A stretch of 64,000 nucleotides of DNA from Nonomuraea jiangxiensis (GTDB lineage: Bacteria > Actinomycetota > Actinomycetes > Streptosporangiales > Streptosporangiaceae). The notes beneath the pieces were generated by a model. That model had not been told where the DNA came from. It ran no database searches and saw only the letters and a program-made list of their open reading frames with translations. Made by a program: the position numbers and the translations under genes. This document shows, in pieces, positions 32,551 through 41,652 of this stretch. The first letter of the stretch is position 1. Every line of letters begins with the position of its first letter. Location: positions 124,001-188,000 of the forward strand of contig NZ_FNDJ01000017.1 of assembly GCF_900099965.1 (NCBI RefSeq), given 5' to 3'.

Positions 32551-33451
32551 GCTCCACCGGCTCGGCGATGACGTCCACGAGGGCGCCGTTGCGGTGGACG
32601 GTGATCGGCAACGGCCGCCCGATGGCCTCGGCGAACATCAGCCGCTGCAGGCTCTGCGCGTCCCCGACCGGGCTGCGGCCCGCGCTCAGCACCAGGTCGC
32701 CGGCGCGCAGCCCGGCCCGCTGCGCGGGCGAGCCGGGCACGACCTCCACCACGCGCAGCGCCCCGTCCTGCCCGGTACGCCGCCGCAGCTGCTCGGGCAG
32801 CGGCGCCGGCGAGGTCACCAGGCCCAGGAACGCCCGCCTGACCCGGCCGTCCCTGATCAGCGCGGCGATGATGGAGCGGGTGGTCGCGTTCATCGGCACG
32901 GCCAGCCCGACGCCGACCCCGGCCACCGCCGTGTTGATGCCGACCACCCGCGCCCGCGAGTCGGCCAGCGCGCCGCCGGAGTTGCCCGGGTTGAGCGCGG
33001 CGTCGGTCTGGATCACGTCCTCGATCAGCCGCACGGCCGCGCCGCTGCGGGCGGGCAGCGACCGGCCGAGGCCCGAGACCACCCCGGCGGTCACCGAGCC
33101 GGCCAGCCCGAGCGGGTTGCCCACGGCCACGACGAGCTGCCCCACCACCAGCTCGTCGCTGTCACCGAGCTCGGCCGGCGTGGGCGTGGGGGTCTGGGCC
33201 CTGATCACCGCCAGGTCCGACAGCGGGTCGCGGCCGACGACGGTGAAGTCGCCGGAGCTGCCGTCGGCGAAGGCGACGGCGCCGGACCGGGCGGAGCCCA
33301 CCACGTGCGCGTTGGTCAGCAGGAACCCGTCGGCGGTGAACACCACCGCGGAACCGCTGCCCCGATCGGCCCGCACGCTGGCCACCTTCGGCAGCAACTC
33401 GGCCGCCACGGAAGAGACGACGCGCGAATAGGCGTCGAGGGGATCCGCCAT
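32531..33451 (-). CDS. HtrA-like S1C serine protease with PDZ domain, no signal peptide
   Basis: A 306-aa trypsin-like protease with the triad His49 (TNAHVVG), Asp79 (DPLSDLAV) and Ser158 (NPGNSGGAL), and a C-terminal PDZ domain (about 205-295: FLGLVTSPAPLP, RVVEVVPGSPAQRAGLRAGDLVLSAGRSPVGD). Unlike typical HtrA/DegP there is no signal peptide or membrane anchor, so it should act in the cytoplasm or leave by another route. ATG 33451 is preferred over GTG 33460 because AAGGAG (33460-33465 on the complement) precedes it by 8 bases and overlaps the GTG. The 3' end overlaps the glycosyltransferase gene. Confidence 0.92.
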   Translation of the reverse strand: MADPLDAYSRVVSSVAAELLPKVASVRADRGSGSAVVFTADGFLLTNAHVVGSARSGAVAFADGSSGDFTVVGRDPLSDLAVIRAQTPTPTPAELGDSDELVVGQLVVAVGNPLGLAGSVTAGVVSGLGRSLPARSGAAVRLIEDVIQTDAALNPGNSGGALADSRARVVGINTAVAGVGVGLAVPMNATTRSIIAALIRDGRVRRAFLGLVTSPAPLPEQLRRRTGQDGALRVVEVVPGSPAQRAGLRAGDLVLSAGRSPVGDAQSLQRLMFAEAIGRPLPITVHRNGALVDVIAEPVELTGSGV

Positions 33452-33624
33452 CACGTGCACTCCTTGCTTACAGGATTACACGTTAAACTCCCGGTCGCCG
33501 TCCCGTGTTCCCGCTCGCGCCGCCGCTTCGAGGGCATCAGCGGCCGGTCGCACGATCCTGCCCGTGTCGAAACGGCCGATGCCGGGAACTTCTCTGGACA
33601 ACCTGACGCCCCCCGGAGGCCTGG

Positions 33625-34338
33625 TTGAGCACGAAGGACGCGATCGCCTTCCTCGCCGGAGCCGTCATCGTCGCTTCCTTCGTCGGCGGCACCACGACGG
33701 CGCCCGCCACCGCGACCAGCCCGCTGGGCAACACCGCCGGCACGCTGCCGGGCCTGGCCCCCATCCTCTCGGACGCCGACCGCGCGCGGGCCCGCGGCCT
33801 CATCGCCCGCCTGCGGGTCAGGGGATTCGGCCCGAACACCGGCTACGAGCGCACCAGGTACGGGGCCGACTGGGCCGACTCCGCGACCGGGGTGCCGTAC
33901 GCGCGCAACGGCTGCCGTACCCGGGACGACCTGCTGGCCCGGGACGGGCGGCAGGTGAGATACCGCGCCGGCTCCACGTGCGAGGTGGTCTCCATGGAGC
34001 TGGCCGACCCCTACACCGGCCGGCTCATCCGCTGGCGCAAGGCCGACGCCGACGAGGTGCAGGTCGACCACGTGGTGCCGCTCAACTACGGGTGGCGCAT
34101 GGGCGCGCGGCGCTGGCCCATGTCCAAGCGGCTGGACTTCGCCAACGACCCGCTCAACCTGCTGCCCGTGGACGGCGCCGCCAACGAGCAGAAGGACGCC
34201 TCGGGGCCGGCGAACTGGCTGCCGCCGCGGCGCCGCGTCCGCTGCTCCTACGTCACCCGCTTCGCGCAGGTGGCGCTCAAATATGGCGTGCCCGTCACCG
34301 CCGCCGACAAGAAGGCCATGCTGGCCCAGTGCCGGTAG
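33625..34338 (+). CDS. Secreted HNH-family (DUF1524) nuclease-like protein
   Basis: A 237-aa protein with an N-terminal signal or anchor (AIAFLAGAVIVASFVGG, residues 6-22). The C-terminal catalytic block is EVQVDHVVPLNYGW (Asp148-His149), then FANDPLNLLPVDGAANEQKDASGPANWLP, the His-Asn-Asn/Lys pattern of DUF1524 HNH nucleases. Two cysteine pairs (C97/C119 and C223/C236 regions) suit an exported protein. Such proteins are common extracellular nucleases of actinomycetes, possibly for nutrient DNA. TTG 33625 has GGAGG (33615-33619) 5 bases upstream. Confidence 0.87.
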   Translation: MSTKDAIAFLAGAVIVASFVGGTTTAPATATSPLGNTAGTLPGLAPILSDADRARARGLIARLRVRGFGPNTGYERTRYGADWADSATGVPYARNGCRTRDDLLARDGRQVRYRAGSTCEVVSMELADPYTGRLIRWRKADADEVQVDHVVPLNYGWRMGARRWPMSKRLDFANDPLNLLPVDGAANEQKDASGPANWLPPRRRVRCSYVTRFAQVALKYGVPVTAADKKAMLAQCR

Positions 34339-34362
34339 GGCGGTGAGGGCGCCGGGAGGGCG

Positions 34363-35196
34363 TCAGCGCGGGTCGAACCACTCGAAGCCGCGGGTGAAGG
34401 TCTCCTCGGCGATGATGCGCTGCCCGGCCACGTTGGGGTGGAAGTAGTCCCAGCGGCTGACGTGGCGGAGGGTGAAGGGGTAGGAGAACACCGCTCCCCC
34501 GTCGGTGGCGCACGCGGGTCCGAACGCGGCGCACGCCGCGGCCGACTCCCGGTTGTAGGCCATCACCCGCGCCCGCACCCTGGCGCGGCGCTCGGTGTCG
34601 GCGGCCTTGGCGGAGGTCGGGCGGGCCAGCATGCTCTGGCAGATGCGCCCCGCCGCCCAGAACGTACGGGCGAGCGCGTTGTCCTTGGCCACCTGCCACA
34701 ACCGCCGCACGTCGGGGATGCTGGCGAAGAACACCCTGGCCTGGGGCATGCCGGAGCGCAGCTCGGCGAGCGCAGCGTCCAGCCGCCGCCGGTAGGTCTG
34801 CACCGGGGTCATGGCGTCCTCGGTGCGCGTGCAGGCGTCCTGGGCGCCGATGAGAATCGTCACATAATCGGCCTTGGCGGCCACCGCCTTCCGCACCTGG
34901 CCGAGCAGGTCGGCGCTGGTCGCACCGGGCACGGCGAAGTTGTGGTTATGCTTCTGGATCGTTCCAGAAAGCTCGGACAGGCGCAGATAATGGCTGCTGA
35001 CCTCGCGGTTGTCACCGGCGGACCAGGAGCGCGACGTGCACGAGACGAAGAAGCCGCAGGCGTTGAAGCCGGTCGAGATCGAGTCGCCGAGCGCGGCCAT
35101 GATCTCGGGCACGGCCTGTTCCGAGGCGGCATGGGCCGGGCCTGACGACGAAAGGACAACCGCTGCGGTGAGGACGGACCCCAGGCGACCGATCAT
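34363..35196 (-). CDS. Secreted SGNH/GDSL hydrolase
   Basis: A 277-aa exported esterase or lipase. A signal peptide (VLTAAVVLSSSGPAHAA) leads to block I MAALGDSISTGFNACG with the nucleophile Ser in GDS. Block II-III appear as FAVPGATSADLLGQV and VTILIGAQDACT (G-x-N replaced by G-A-Q-D), and block V as WDYFHPNVAGQ with the Asp-x-x-His pair. Cysteines near the active site (NACGFFVSC) suggest disulfides. The substrate is unknown. ATG 35196 is preferred to the one nine bases earlier on length grounds only. It is convergent with the nuclease gene. Confidence 0.87.
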   Translation of the reverse strand: MIGRLGSVLTAAVVLSSSGPAHAASEQAVPEIMAALGDSISTGFNACGFFVSCTSRSWSAGDNREVSSHYLRLSELSGTIQKHNHNFAVPGATSADLLGQVRKAVAAKADYVTILIGAQDACTRTEDAMTPVQTYRRRLDAALAELRSGMPQARVFFASIPDVRRLWQVAKDNALARTFWAAGRICQSMLARPTSAKAADTERRARVRARVMAYNRESAAACAAFGPACATDGGAVFSYPFTLRHVSRWDYFHPNVAGQRIIAEETFTRGFEWFDPR

Positions 35197-35205
35197 GGGC
35201 CCCAA

Positions 35206-35401
35206 GGTAGGGAGTCGATCAACGGCTCACTATGGCGTCACGGCAAGGTCTGCCATTTCAGGACCGCTTTCATATCACCGCTTGACGGACCGAAGCCGAG
35301 CAGGTTGCACCCTGAGCTCCGCAACGGTGGCGTTTTTCCGGGTTCATCGGCCGTAAGCGCGCATTCACGGGGGTCCGAGTCGAACGTGTTCAGTTCCCGC
35401 A
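35206..35401. other. Intergenic region between SGNH hydrolase and menF
   Basis: No gene is supported. It contains the divergent promoters of both genes; the only element I can point to is the likely -10 of menF at 35402-35407. Confidence 0.4.
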
Positions 35402-35414
35402 TAGAGTGTCTTGA

Positions 35415-36644
35415 GTGAGTGTCGCGCTCGGAACAACCCGCCCGCTACCGGTTCGCACCACCCCCGTCGGCGACCCCGGTGACCTGCTGGCAGCCCTGCC
35501 CAGGACGGCCCCCTACGCCTGGATCAGAAACGGCGAGGGACTCGTCGGCTGGGGCGAGGCCGCCAGGGTGGACGTTCCCCCGGGTCCCGGCAGGTTCGGC
35601 TGGGCCAGGGAGTGGCTGGCCACCGTCTTCGGCGAGTCCCACGTGGACGACGCCGTCCGCGTCCCCGGCTCCGGCCCGGTCGCCTTCGGCAGCTTCACCT
35701 TCGACGCCGACGCCCACGGCTCGGTGCTGGTGGTGCCGCAGGCCGTGCTCGCCCGCCGCGGCGGCCACGCCTGGCTCACCACGATCGGCGACCTGCCGCT
35801 GGAGACGTTCTCCCCCGTTCGCGACCCGGGCCGCATCAGCTACGGCGACGGCAGCCTGAGCGCGCCCGCGTGGGAGCACGTGGTGGCCCGCGCCGCGCGG
35901 CGCATCCGCGACGGCGAGCTGGAGAAGGTGGTGCTCGCCCGTGACCTGGTCGCCACCGCGGAGCGGCCCATCGACGTGCGGCTGCTGCTCACCCGGCTGG
36001 CCCGGCGCTACCCCGAGTGCTACACGTTCTCGGTGGCGGGCCTGGTCGGCGCCACGCCGGAGCTGCTGATCCGGCGCACGGGCCAGGAGATCGAGTCGCT
36101 CGTGCTGGCCGGCACGACCCCGCGCGGCACGGGCGCGGCCGACGACCTCGCGCGGGGGGCCGCGCTGCTCGCCTCTCCGAAGGACCGCTACGAGCACGAG
36201 TGCGCGATCGCCTCCGTACGCCAGACGCTCGCCCCGCTCTGCTCCTCGCTGGAGACGCCGGACGAGCCCGAGCTGCTGATGCTGCCCAACGTGCAGCACC
36301 TGGCCAGCCACGTCACCGGGCGGCTGGCCGACGGGGCGTCGGTGCTCGACGTGGTGGCGGCCATGCATCCGACGGCGGCCGTCGGCGGCACCCCGACCCA
36401 CACCGCGATCGAGGTGATCCGCGAGCTGGAGGGCATGGATCGGGCCGGTTACGCCGGTCCCGTGGGGTGGATCGACGCCCATGGGGACGGCGAGTGGGGC
36501 ATCGCGCTGCGCTCCGGCCTCGTGCAGGGGCGCAGGGCGCGGCTGTTCGCGGGCGGCGGCATCATGGGCGACTCAGACCCGGCCGCCGAGCTGGCCGAGG
36601 CCCAGGCCAAGTTCCGCGTCATGCAGTACGCGCTGGAGGGCTGA
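35415..36644 (+). CDS. menF: Isochorismate synthase (menaquinone pathway)
   Basis: A 409-aa chorismate-using enzyme that converts chorismate to isochorismate, first step of menaquinone (or of a salicylate/DHB siderophore). The conserved C-terminal domain has EKVVLARDLV (Lys general base), CYTFSVAGLVGATPELLIRRTGQEIESLVLAGTTPRG, KDRYEHECAIASVR, LPNVQHLASHVTGRLADG, HPTAAVGGTPTHTAIEVIRELE and GEWGIALRSGLVQGRRARLFAGGGIMGDSDPAAE. No siderophore genes adjoin it, so menaquinone is the simplest role. GTG 35415 has no RBS. A TAGAGT -10 box (35402-35407) ends 7 bases before it, suggesting a leaderless mRNA. Confidence 0.9.
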   Translation: MSVALGTTRPLPVRTTPVGDPGDLLAALPRTAPYAWIRNGEGLVGWGEAARVDVPPGPGRFGWAREWLATVFGESHVDDAVRVPGSGPVAFGSFTFDADAHGSVLVVPQAVLARRGGHAWLTTIGDLPLETFSPVRDPGRISYGDGSLSAPAWEHVVARAARRIRDGELEKVVLARDLVATAERPIDVRLLLTRLARRYPECYTFSVAGLVGATPELLIRRTGQEIESLVLAGTTPRGTGAADDLARGAALLASPKDRYEHECAIASVRQTLAPLCSSLETPDEPELLMLPNVQHLASHVTGRLADGASVLDVVAAMHPTAAVGGTPTHTAIEVIRELEGMDRAGYAGPVGWIDAHGDGEWGIALRSGLVQGRRARLFAGGGIMGDSDPAAELAEAQAKFRVMQYALEG

Positions 36645-36666
36645 GCTCCGCCTCGTCGCGGGGCCC

Positions 36667-37287
36667 TCACTCCGGGACGTGGATGGCCTCGCCCGCGCTC
36701 ACCCGGGCGCGACCGGCCGTCAGCGTGGCCACCCAGTCGGTGAACGCGGCCACCTCCTCCTCGGCCACCGCGACCTGGAAGGCGACGTCGCTCGCGTACG
36801 TCACGTCGCGCACCGCGTACCGGGAGGCGCGCAGGTCGTTCTCCACCCGGCCGGCCTGGTCGTGCGCGACCGCGACGCCGACGAGCCGGGCCGGCACCAT
36901 GCGCACCGGCTCGGCCCGGTCCAGGGTCTCGGTCACCGCTGAGCCGTAGGCCCGCACCAGGCCGCCCGCGCCCAGCAGGGTGCCGCCGAAATAGCGGGTC
37001 ACCACCGCCACCACGTCGCTGAACCCCCGCCCGACCAGGGCCTGCACCATCGGCGTGCCCGCGGTGCCGCCGGGCTCGCCGTCGTCGTCGCCCTTCTGGA
37101 CGCGCTCCCCGATGACGTAGGCGGTGCAGTTGTGGCTGGCGGCCGGATGCAGGCGGCGGCGCTCGCCGATGAAGGACTGCGCCTCCTCGACCGTGCGCGC
37201 GGGCGCCAGAGCGCAGATGAAGCGCGAACGCCGCGCCTCGGTCTCGTGCTCGATACTGGCGGTGAGAGTGAGGAACGGCGCGGACAC
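36667..37287 (-). CDS. IMPACT/YigZ family protein
   Basis: A 206-aa protein of the UPF0029/IMPACT family. The signature is clear: RSRFICALAPARTVEEAQSFI, HPAASHNCTAYVIGE, DDDGEPGGTAGTPMVQALVGRGFSDVVAVVTRYFGGTLLGAGGLVRAYG. Yeast and human relatives modulate GCN2-dependent translation control; bacterial YigZ has an RNase/prolidase-like fold and no agreed activity. Start GTG 37287. It diverges from the small unknown gene at 37368. Confidence 0.92.
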   Translation of the reverse strand: MSAPFLTLTASIEHETEARRSRFICALAPARTVEEAQSFIGERRRLHPAASHNCTAYVIGERVQKGDDDGEPGGTAGTPMVQALVGRGFSDVVAVVTRYFGGTLLGAGGLVRAYGSAVTETLDRAEPVRMVPARLVGVAVAHDQAGRVENDLRASRYAVRDVTYASDVAFQVAVAEEEVAAFTDWVATLTAGRARVSAGEAIHVPE

Positions 37288-37367
37288 ATTCGACAGGGTA
37301 TGCCCTTGCCGACCCCGTTACGGGAGCTACCATCTCGTCATTCCATAAGGGACGACGGGAGGGCCTC

Positions 37368-37721
37368 ATGGACACCCCCAACGCTGTCATGCCCTTTGTC
37401 AGCGCGGCCATCAGCGCCTACGGCACTGGCGTGCTGGCCAAGACCGCGGAGCTGGCCGCCGACACCCCCGACGCCCGCGGGGCGCGCATCCTGCAGCGGG
37501 TGTTCGGCCGCGGTGACGCTTACTCCCGGCAGGTGATCGAACGGGTGGCGCTCGCCAAACCGGATGACGAACCCAGCCACACGGCGCTCAAGTTGGCGAT
37601 CATGGAGGCGTTCGAGGCCGATCCGATCCTGTCCCAGGAGATCGCCGCGATGCTCCCGCGGGCCGCGGCGACCGCCGGCGTTGATCGCTGGACGGCGCCG
37701 GAGGGCGACATCATGCACTGA
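37368..37721 (+). CDS. Unrecognised 117-aa helical protein
   Basis: MDTPNAVMPFVSAAISAYGTGVLAKTAELAAD begins a largely helical, mildly acidic protein with Ala-rich amphipathic segments and no cysteine, signal peptide or clear membrane span. I do not recognise the family. GGGAGG lies 6 bases before ATG 37368, and third-position GC is high, so it is likely a real gene. It sits between an IMPACT gene and the hydantoinase genes, with no sign of a functional link to either. Confidence 0.72.
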   Translation: MDTPNAVMPFVSAAISAYGTGVLAKTAELAADTPDARGARILQRVFGRGDAYSRQVIERVALAKPDDEPSHTALKLAIMEAFEADPILSQEIAAMLPRAAATAGVDRWTAPEGDIMH

Positions 37722-37787
37722 GCGCCCTGTGCGCCCTGTGCGAACGGCACATGCGCGCCGGGCCTCGGACGGCATACGGTGCTCCGC

Positions 37788-39815
37788 ATGAGGTATCGCG
37801 TCGCCATGGACATCGGCGGCACCTTCACCGACGTCGTCTGCTACGACGAATGGACCGGGGCCGTCAGCGCCTCGAAAGCGCCCACCACTCCGGGAGACCT
37901 CGCGGAGGGCGTGTTCGCCGCGCTGGGCCGGGTCGTGGCCGACCCCGCCGACATCTCGTTCTTCGTACACGGCACCACGCAAGGGCTCAACGCGCTGCTC
38001 CAGCGCAAGGGCGCCCGCGTGCTGCTGCTGGCGGGCGAGGGCGGCCGGGACATCCACCAGATCGCCAGGGGCAATCGGGACCGCATGTTCGACCTGCGCT
38101 ATCGCAAGCCGCCACCACTGGTCCCGCGCCAGGACGTGATGGAGGCCGGCGGACGGCTGGACTACCGGGGGCGGGAGCTCACGCCGCTGGACGAGGAGTC
38201 GGTACGGCGGGCGGCGCGGCGAGCACGGGAGGAGGGCTTCGATGCGGTTGCGGTGTGCCTGCTGTTCTCTTACGTCAATCCGGCGCACGAGATCGGCGCG
38301 GGCGACATCCTGCGGGCCGAACTGGGCGACGACGTGCTGGTGGTGCTCTCGCACGAGGTGGCCAGGGAGTGGCGCGAATACGAGCGGACGTCGTCGGCGG
38401 TGCTGGAGGCGTACACGGGGCCTGTCGTGCGCCGCTACCTGGGCCGGATCGAGCGGCGCTTCGCGGAGCGGGGCCTGGCGGTGCCGGTGCACGTGATGCA
38501 GTCGTCGGGCGGGCTGGTGAACGCCTCCTACGCGAGGCGCCGGCCGCTGCAGACTCTGCTGTCCGGGCCGGTGGGCGGCACGATGGGCGGGGTGGCGGTC
38601 AGCCGCCTGCTGGCCGAGGGCCGCCACGCCATCTGTGTCGACATGGGAGGCACGTCGTTCGACGTGTCGCTCGTGGTGGACGGGCGGCCGGACGTCAGCG
38701 CGGAGGCGCGCATCGAGGGTTACCCGGTGCTCATGCCCGTCGTCAACCTGCACACGATCGGCGCGGGCGGCGGCTCCATCGCCTACACGGAGGCGGGCGC
38801 GCTGCGGGTCGGGCCGGAGTCGGCGGGCGCCGAGCCGGGGCCCGCCTGTTACGGCCGGGGCGGCACCCGGGCCACGGTCACCGACGCGAACGTGGTGCTC
38901 GGGCGGGTGGATCCGGCGTGGTTCGCGGGCGGGCTGATGACGCTGGACGCGGAGGCGGCGGGCGTGGCCGTGGCGACCCTGGCCGAGGAGCTGCACTACG
39001 ATCCGCTGCGGCTCGCCGAGGGCATCTGCGACGTGGCGAACGCCAAGATGGCGCAGGCCATCCGCACGCTCACCGTGGAGCACGGGGTGGAGCCTCGGGA
39101 GTTCGCGCTGGTGGCGTTCGGCGGCGCGGGGCCCATGCACGCCGCGTTCATCGCCCGTGAGCTGGGGATCTCCGAGGTGGTGGTGCCGCGGTTCCCGGGG
39201 GCGTTCTCGGCGTGGGGGATGCTGGAGGCGGACGTGCGGCGGGATCTGACGCATCCGTACTTCCGGCCGCAGGACGTGCTCGACCATGCGGACATGTCCG
39301 AAAATCTTGTGACTTTGGAGCGGGCGGCGCTCGACGCGCTCCACTCCCAGGGCGTCCCGGAGGATCGGCGCCGCGTGGAGCACGCCGTGGACATGCGGTA
39401 CGAGGGCCAGGACTACACGCTCACCATCCCGCTGCGCGACGCTTATGAGCCCGCCGAGCCCGGCTTCGTCGCGGAGATCGCGGCCCGCTACGCCGCCGCG
39501 CACACCAGCCGCTATGGGCACGCGACACCCGAGGCCCCGGTGGAGTTCGTCATGCTGCGCAGCACCGGGTTCGGCTCGTTCCCGCGCACCGGCGCCGCTC
39601 CCCCGGCCCTCGCCGAGAGCCCGGCGGGGCACGTACGCGACGTCATCTTCGACGGCGTCGTGCACAGCACTCCCGTGCTGCGCCGCGCCGGCCTCGGCGG
39701 CGAGCTGGCCGGGCCCGCGATCGTGGTCGAGGAGACCGCGACCACGGTCATCCCGCCCGGCTGCCTGGCCACCGTCGACCACAACGGCTTCCTCATCGTC
39801 AAGGTGAACACGTGA
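37788..39815 (+). CDS. hyuA: Hydantoinase/oxoprolinase subunit A (HyuA)
   Basis: A 675-aa ATP-dependent amidohydrolase subunit of the N-methylhydantoinase/5-oxoprolinase family. The ASKHA phosphate loop is YRVAMDIGGTFTDVV (residues 3-17), followed by FFVHGTTQGLNALLQRKGARVLLL, VLSHEVAREWREYERTSSAVLEAYTGPVV, MQSSGGLV, LSGPVGGTMGGVAV, AICVDMGGTSFDVSLV and the C-terminal FGGAGPMHAAFIARELGI. It works with HyuB to open five-membered cyclic imides using ATP. ATG 37788 follows a TACGGT box (37775-37780) by 7 bases and has no RBS, so a leaderless mRNA is possible. It overlaps HyuB by 4 bases. Confidence 0.92.
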   Translation: MRYRVAMDIGGTFTDVVCYDEWTGAVSASKAPTTPGDLAEGVFAALGRVVADPADISFFVHGTTQGLNALLQRKGARVLLLAGEGGRDIHQIARGNRDRMFDLRYRKPPPLVPRQDVMEAGGRLDYRGRELTPLDEESVRRAARRAREEGFDAVAVCLLFSYVNPAHEIGAGDILRAELGDDVLVVLSHEVAREWREYERTSSAVLEAYTGPVVRRYLGRIERRFAERGLAVPVHVMQSSGGLVNASYARRRPLQTLLSGPVGGTMGGVAVSRLLAEGRHAICVDMGGTSFDVSLVVDGRPDVSAEARIEGYPVLMPVVNLHTIGAGGGSIAYTEAGALRVGPESAGAEPGPACYGRGGTRATVTDANVVLGRVDPAWFAGGLMTLDAEAAGVAVATLAEELHYDPLRLAEGICDVANAKMAQAIRTLTVEHGVEPREFALVAFGGAGPMHAAFIARELGISEVVVPRFPGAFSAWGMLEADVRRDLTHPYFRPQDVLDHADMSENLVTLERAALDALHSQGVPEDRRRVEHAVDMRYEGQDYTLTIPLRDAYEPAEPGFVAEIAARYAAAHTSRYGHATPEAPVEFVMLRSTGFGSFPRTGAAPPALAESPAGHVRDVIFDGVVHSTPVLRRAGLGGELAGPAIVVEETATTVIPPGCLATVDHNGFLIVKVNT

Positions 39816-41440
39816 TCGATCCCGTCACGACCGAGATCATCCGCTGCGCGCTGCTGCAGGCCGCGGAGGACATGAACACCACGCTCATCCGCAGCTCCTA
39901 CACCCCCGTCATCTACGAGGCCAAGGACTGCGCGGTCGCGCTGCTCGACCGCGACCACAACGTGCTCGGGCAGTCCTCCGGGCTGCCCATCTTCCTGGGC
40001 AACCTGGAGGTGTGCACCCGCGAGACCGAGCGGATGTACGGCCCGCAGGTCTGGCAGGAGGGCGACGTGTGGGCCCTGAACGACTCCTACATCGGCGGCA
40101 CCCACCTCAACGACGTCACCGTCTACGGCCCGATCTTCGTGGCCGGGGAACTGGCCGGGTTCGCGGCGTCGCGGGCGCACTGGCTGGACGTCGGCTCCAA
40201 GGACCCCGGCGGCTCGATGGACTCCACCTCGATCTTCCAGGAGGGCCTGCGGATGGGCCCGGTGAAGCTGTACGCGGGCGGCGCGCCCTGTGTCGACCTG
40301 CACGAGGTGATCGCCCGTAACGTCCGCTTCCCGCACGCCACCCTCGGCGACATGCGGGCCCAGGTGAGCTGCGCCATGACCGGGCAGCGGCGGCTGAAGG
40401 AGATCGTCACCCGATGGGGCCAGGACACCGTGCTGGCGGCCCGCGACCAGATCTTCGAGCAGACCGAGCGCCTGGAACGGGCGGCCATCGCGGCCATCCC
40501 CGACGGCGTCTACGAGGCGTCGGGGTTCCTCGACAACGACGGCATCTCCCTGGACGCGCCGCTGCCGGTCAACGTGACGATCGCGGTGTCGGGCGAGTCG
40601 ATGCACGTGGACCTGACCGACTGCGCCGACCAGACGCTCGGGCCGGTCAACTGCGGCGCGGCGCAGGCCGTGGCGGCCGTCCGGGTCGGCTACAAGCTGC
40701 TGGTCTCCGGCGACGTGCCGCTCAACGGGGGCTCGTTCCGCCCGCTGACGGTGGAGACGCGGCCCGGCTCGATGCTGGCCGCCGAGTCGCCGGCCGCCTG
40801 CCAGTACTACTACTCCCACCTCGGGCTGCTCATCGACCTGGTGGTCAAGGCCCTGGCGCCGGCGCTGCCGGGCAGGTCGGCGGCGGCCTCGTACGGGGAC
40901 TCGATGATCGTGCAGTTCACCGGCACGGACCCGCGTTCCGGCAAGCTGTACGTCTCCCAGGAGGCCACGGTCGGCGGCTGGGGCGCCTGGGACGGCGGCG
41001 ACGGCGAGTCCTGCCTGATCAACAACGTCAACGGCGCCCTGCGCGACATGCCGATCGAGGTGCTGGAGACGCTGTTCCCGGTGCGCGTGCGCCGCTACGA
41101 GATCCGCCCGGACACCGGCGGGGCGGGCCGGTGGCGGGGCGGCAACGGCGTGGTCCGGGAGTACGAGTTCTGCGGCGACGCCGCCCTGTCGCTGTGGTTC
41201 GAGCGTTCGGTCACCCCGGCGTGGGGCCTGGCGGGCGGAGCGGCCGGCGCCCCGCCGCGCGTCACCCTCAACCCGGGGACGGCCCGCGAGCGCGAGACGC
41301 TCAAGGCCAACGCGCTGCCGGTCAAGGCGGGTGACGTGCTGCGCTGCGAGTCGGGCGGGGGAGGCGGCTACGGCCCGCCGCACCGCCGCTCCCCCGCGGC
41401 CGTGGCCGCCGACCTGGCCCAGGGCATGGTCACCCGCTGA
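39812..41440 (+). CDS. hyuB: Hydantoinase/oxoprolinase subunit B (HyuB)
   Basis: A 542-aa partner of HyuA. Conserved blocks include DPVTTEIIRCALLQAAEDMNTTLIRSSYTPVIYEAKDCAVAL, LGQSSGLPIFLGNLE, GDVWALNDSYIGGTHLNDVTVYGPIF, SRAHWLDVGSKDPGGSMDSTSIFQEGLRM (metal-binding His/Asp) and the C-terminal GGAGRWRGGNGVVREYEF and CESGGGGGYGPPHRR. The start GTG 39812 overlaps the HyuA stop (GTGA), showing translational coupling. Length is normal. It converges with the PucR-type operon; a 14-bp repeat array lies between. Confidence 0.92.
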   Translation: MIDPVTTEIIRCALLQAAEDMNTTLIRSSYTPVIYEAKDCAVALLDRDHNVLGQSSGLPIFLGNLEVCTRETERMYGPQVWQEGDVWALNDSYIGGTHLNDVTVYGPIFVAGELAGFAASRAHWLDVGSKDPGGSMDSTSIFQEGLRMGPVKLYAGGAPCVDLHEVIARNVRFPHATLGDMRAQVSCAMTGQRRLKEIVTRWGQDTVLAARDQIFEQTERLERAAIAAIPDGVYEASGFLDNDGISLDAPLPVNVTIAVSGESMHVDLTDCADQTLGPVNCGAAQAVAAVRVGYKLLVSGDVPLNGGSFRPLTVETRPGSMLAAESPAACQYYYSHLGLLIDLVVKALAPALPGRSAAASYGDSMIVQFTGTDPRSGKLYVSQEATVGGWGAWDGGDGESCLINNVNGALRDMPIEVLETLFPVRVRRYEIRPDTGGAGRWRGGNGVVREYEFCGDAALSLWFERSVTPAWGLAGGAAGAPPRVTLNPGTARERETLKANALPVKAGDVLRCESGGGGGYGPPHRRSPAAVAADLAQGMVTR

Positions 41441-41555
41441 CCTCCCGGCTTCCCGCCGCACCAGCCCGTCCCCCTGGCGCTGGTACGGCGGGACTCCCCC
41501 GACCACGACCCTTCTTGCGCCAGTCCGGTCGGCGCCGGCCGGCCAGCCCACGCCC

Positions 41556-41652
41556 GTCAGCGCAGGCCGGTCAGCGCATGCCGGTCAGTGCAGGCCCGTC
41601 AGCGCAGGCCCATCAGTGCAGGCCGGTCAGCGCATGCCGGTCAGCGCAGCAC
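41556..41652 (-). repeat. 14-bp tandem array, seven units, each carrying TGA on the leftward strand
   Basis: Units start at 41556, 41570, 41584, 41598, 41612, 41626 and 41640 with exactly 14-base period, consensus GTCAGCGCAGGCCG. Each has TCA at positions 2-4, that is TGA on the leftward strand. The last unit provides the true stop codon of the PucR-type gene (41641-41643). No sequence identity with the array at 22695-22818. Confidence 0.93.
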
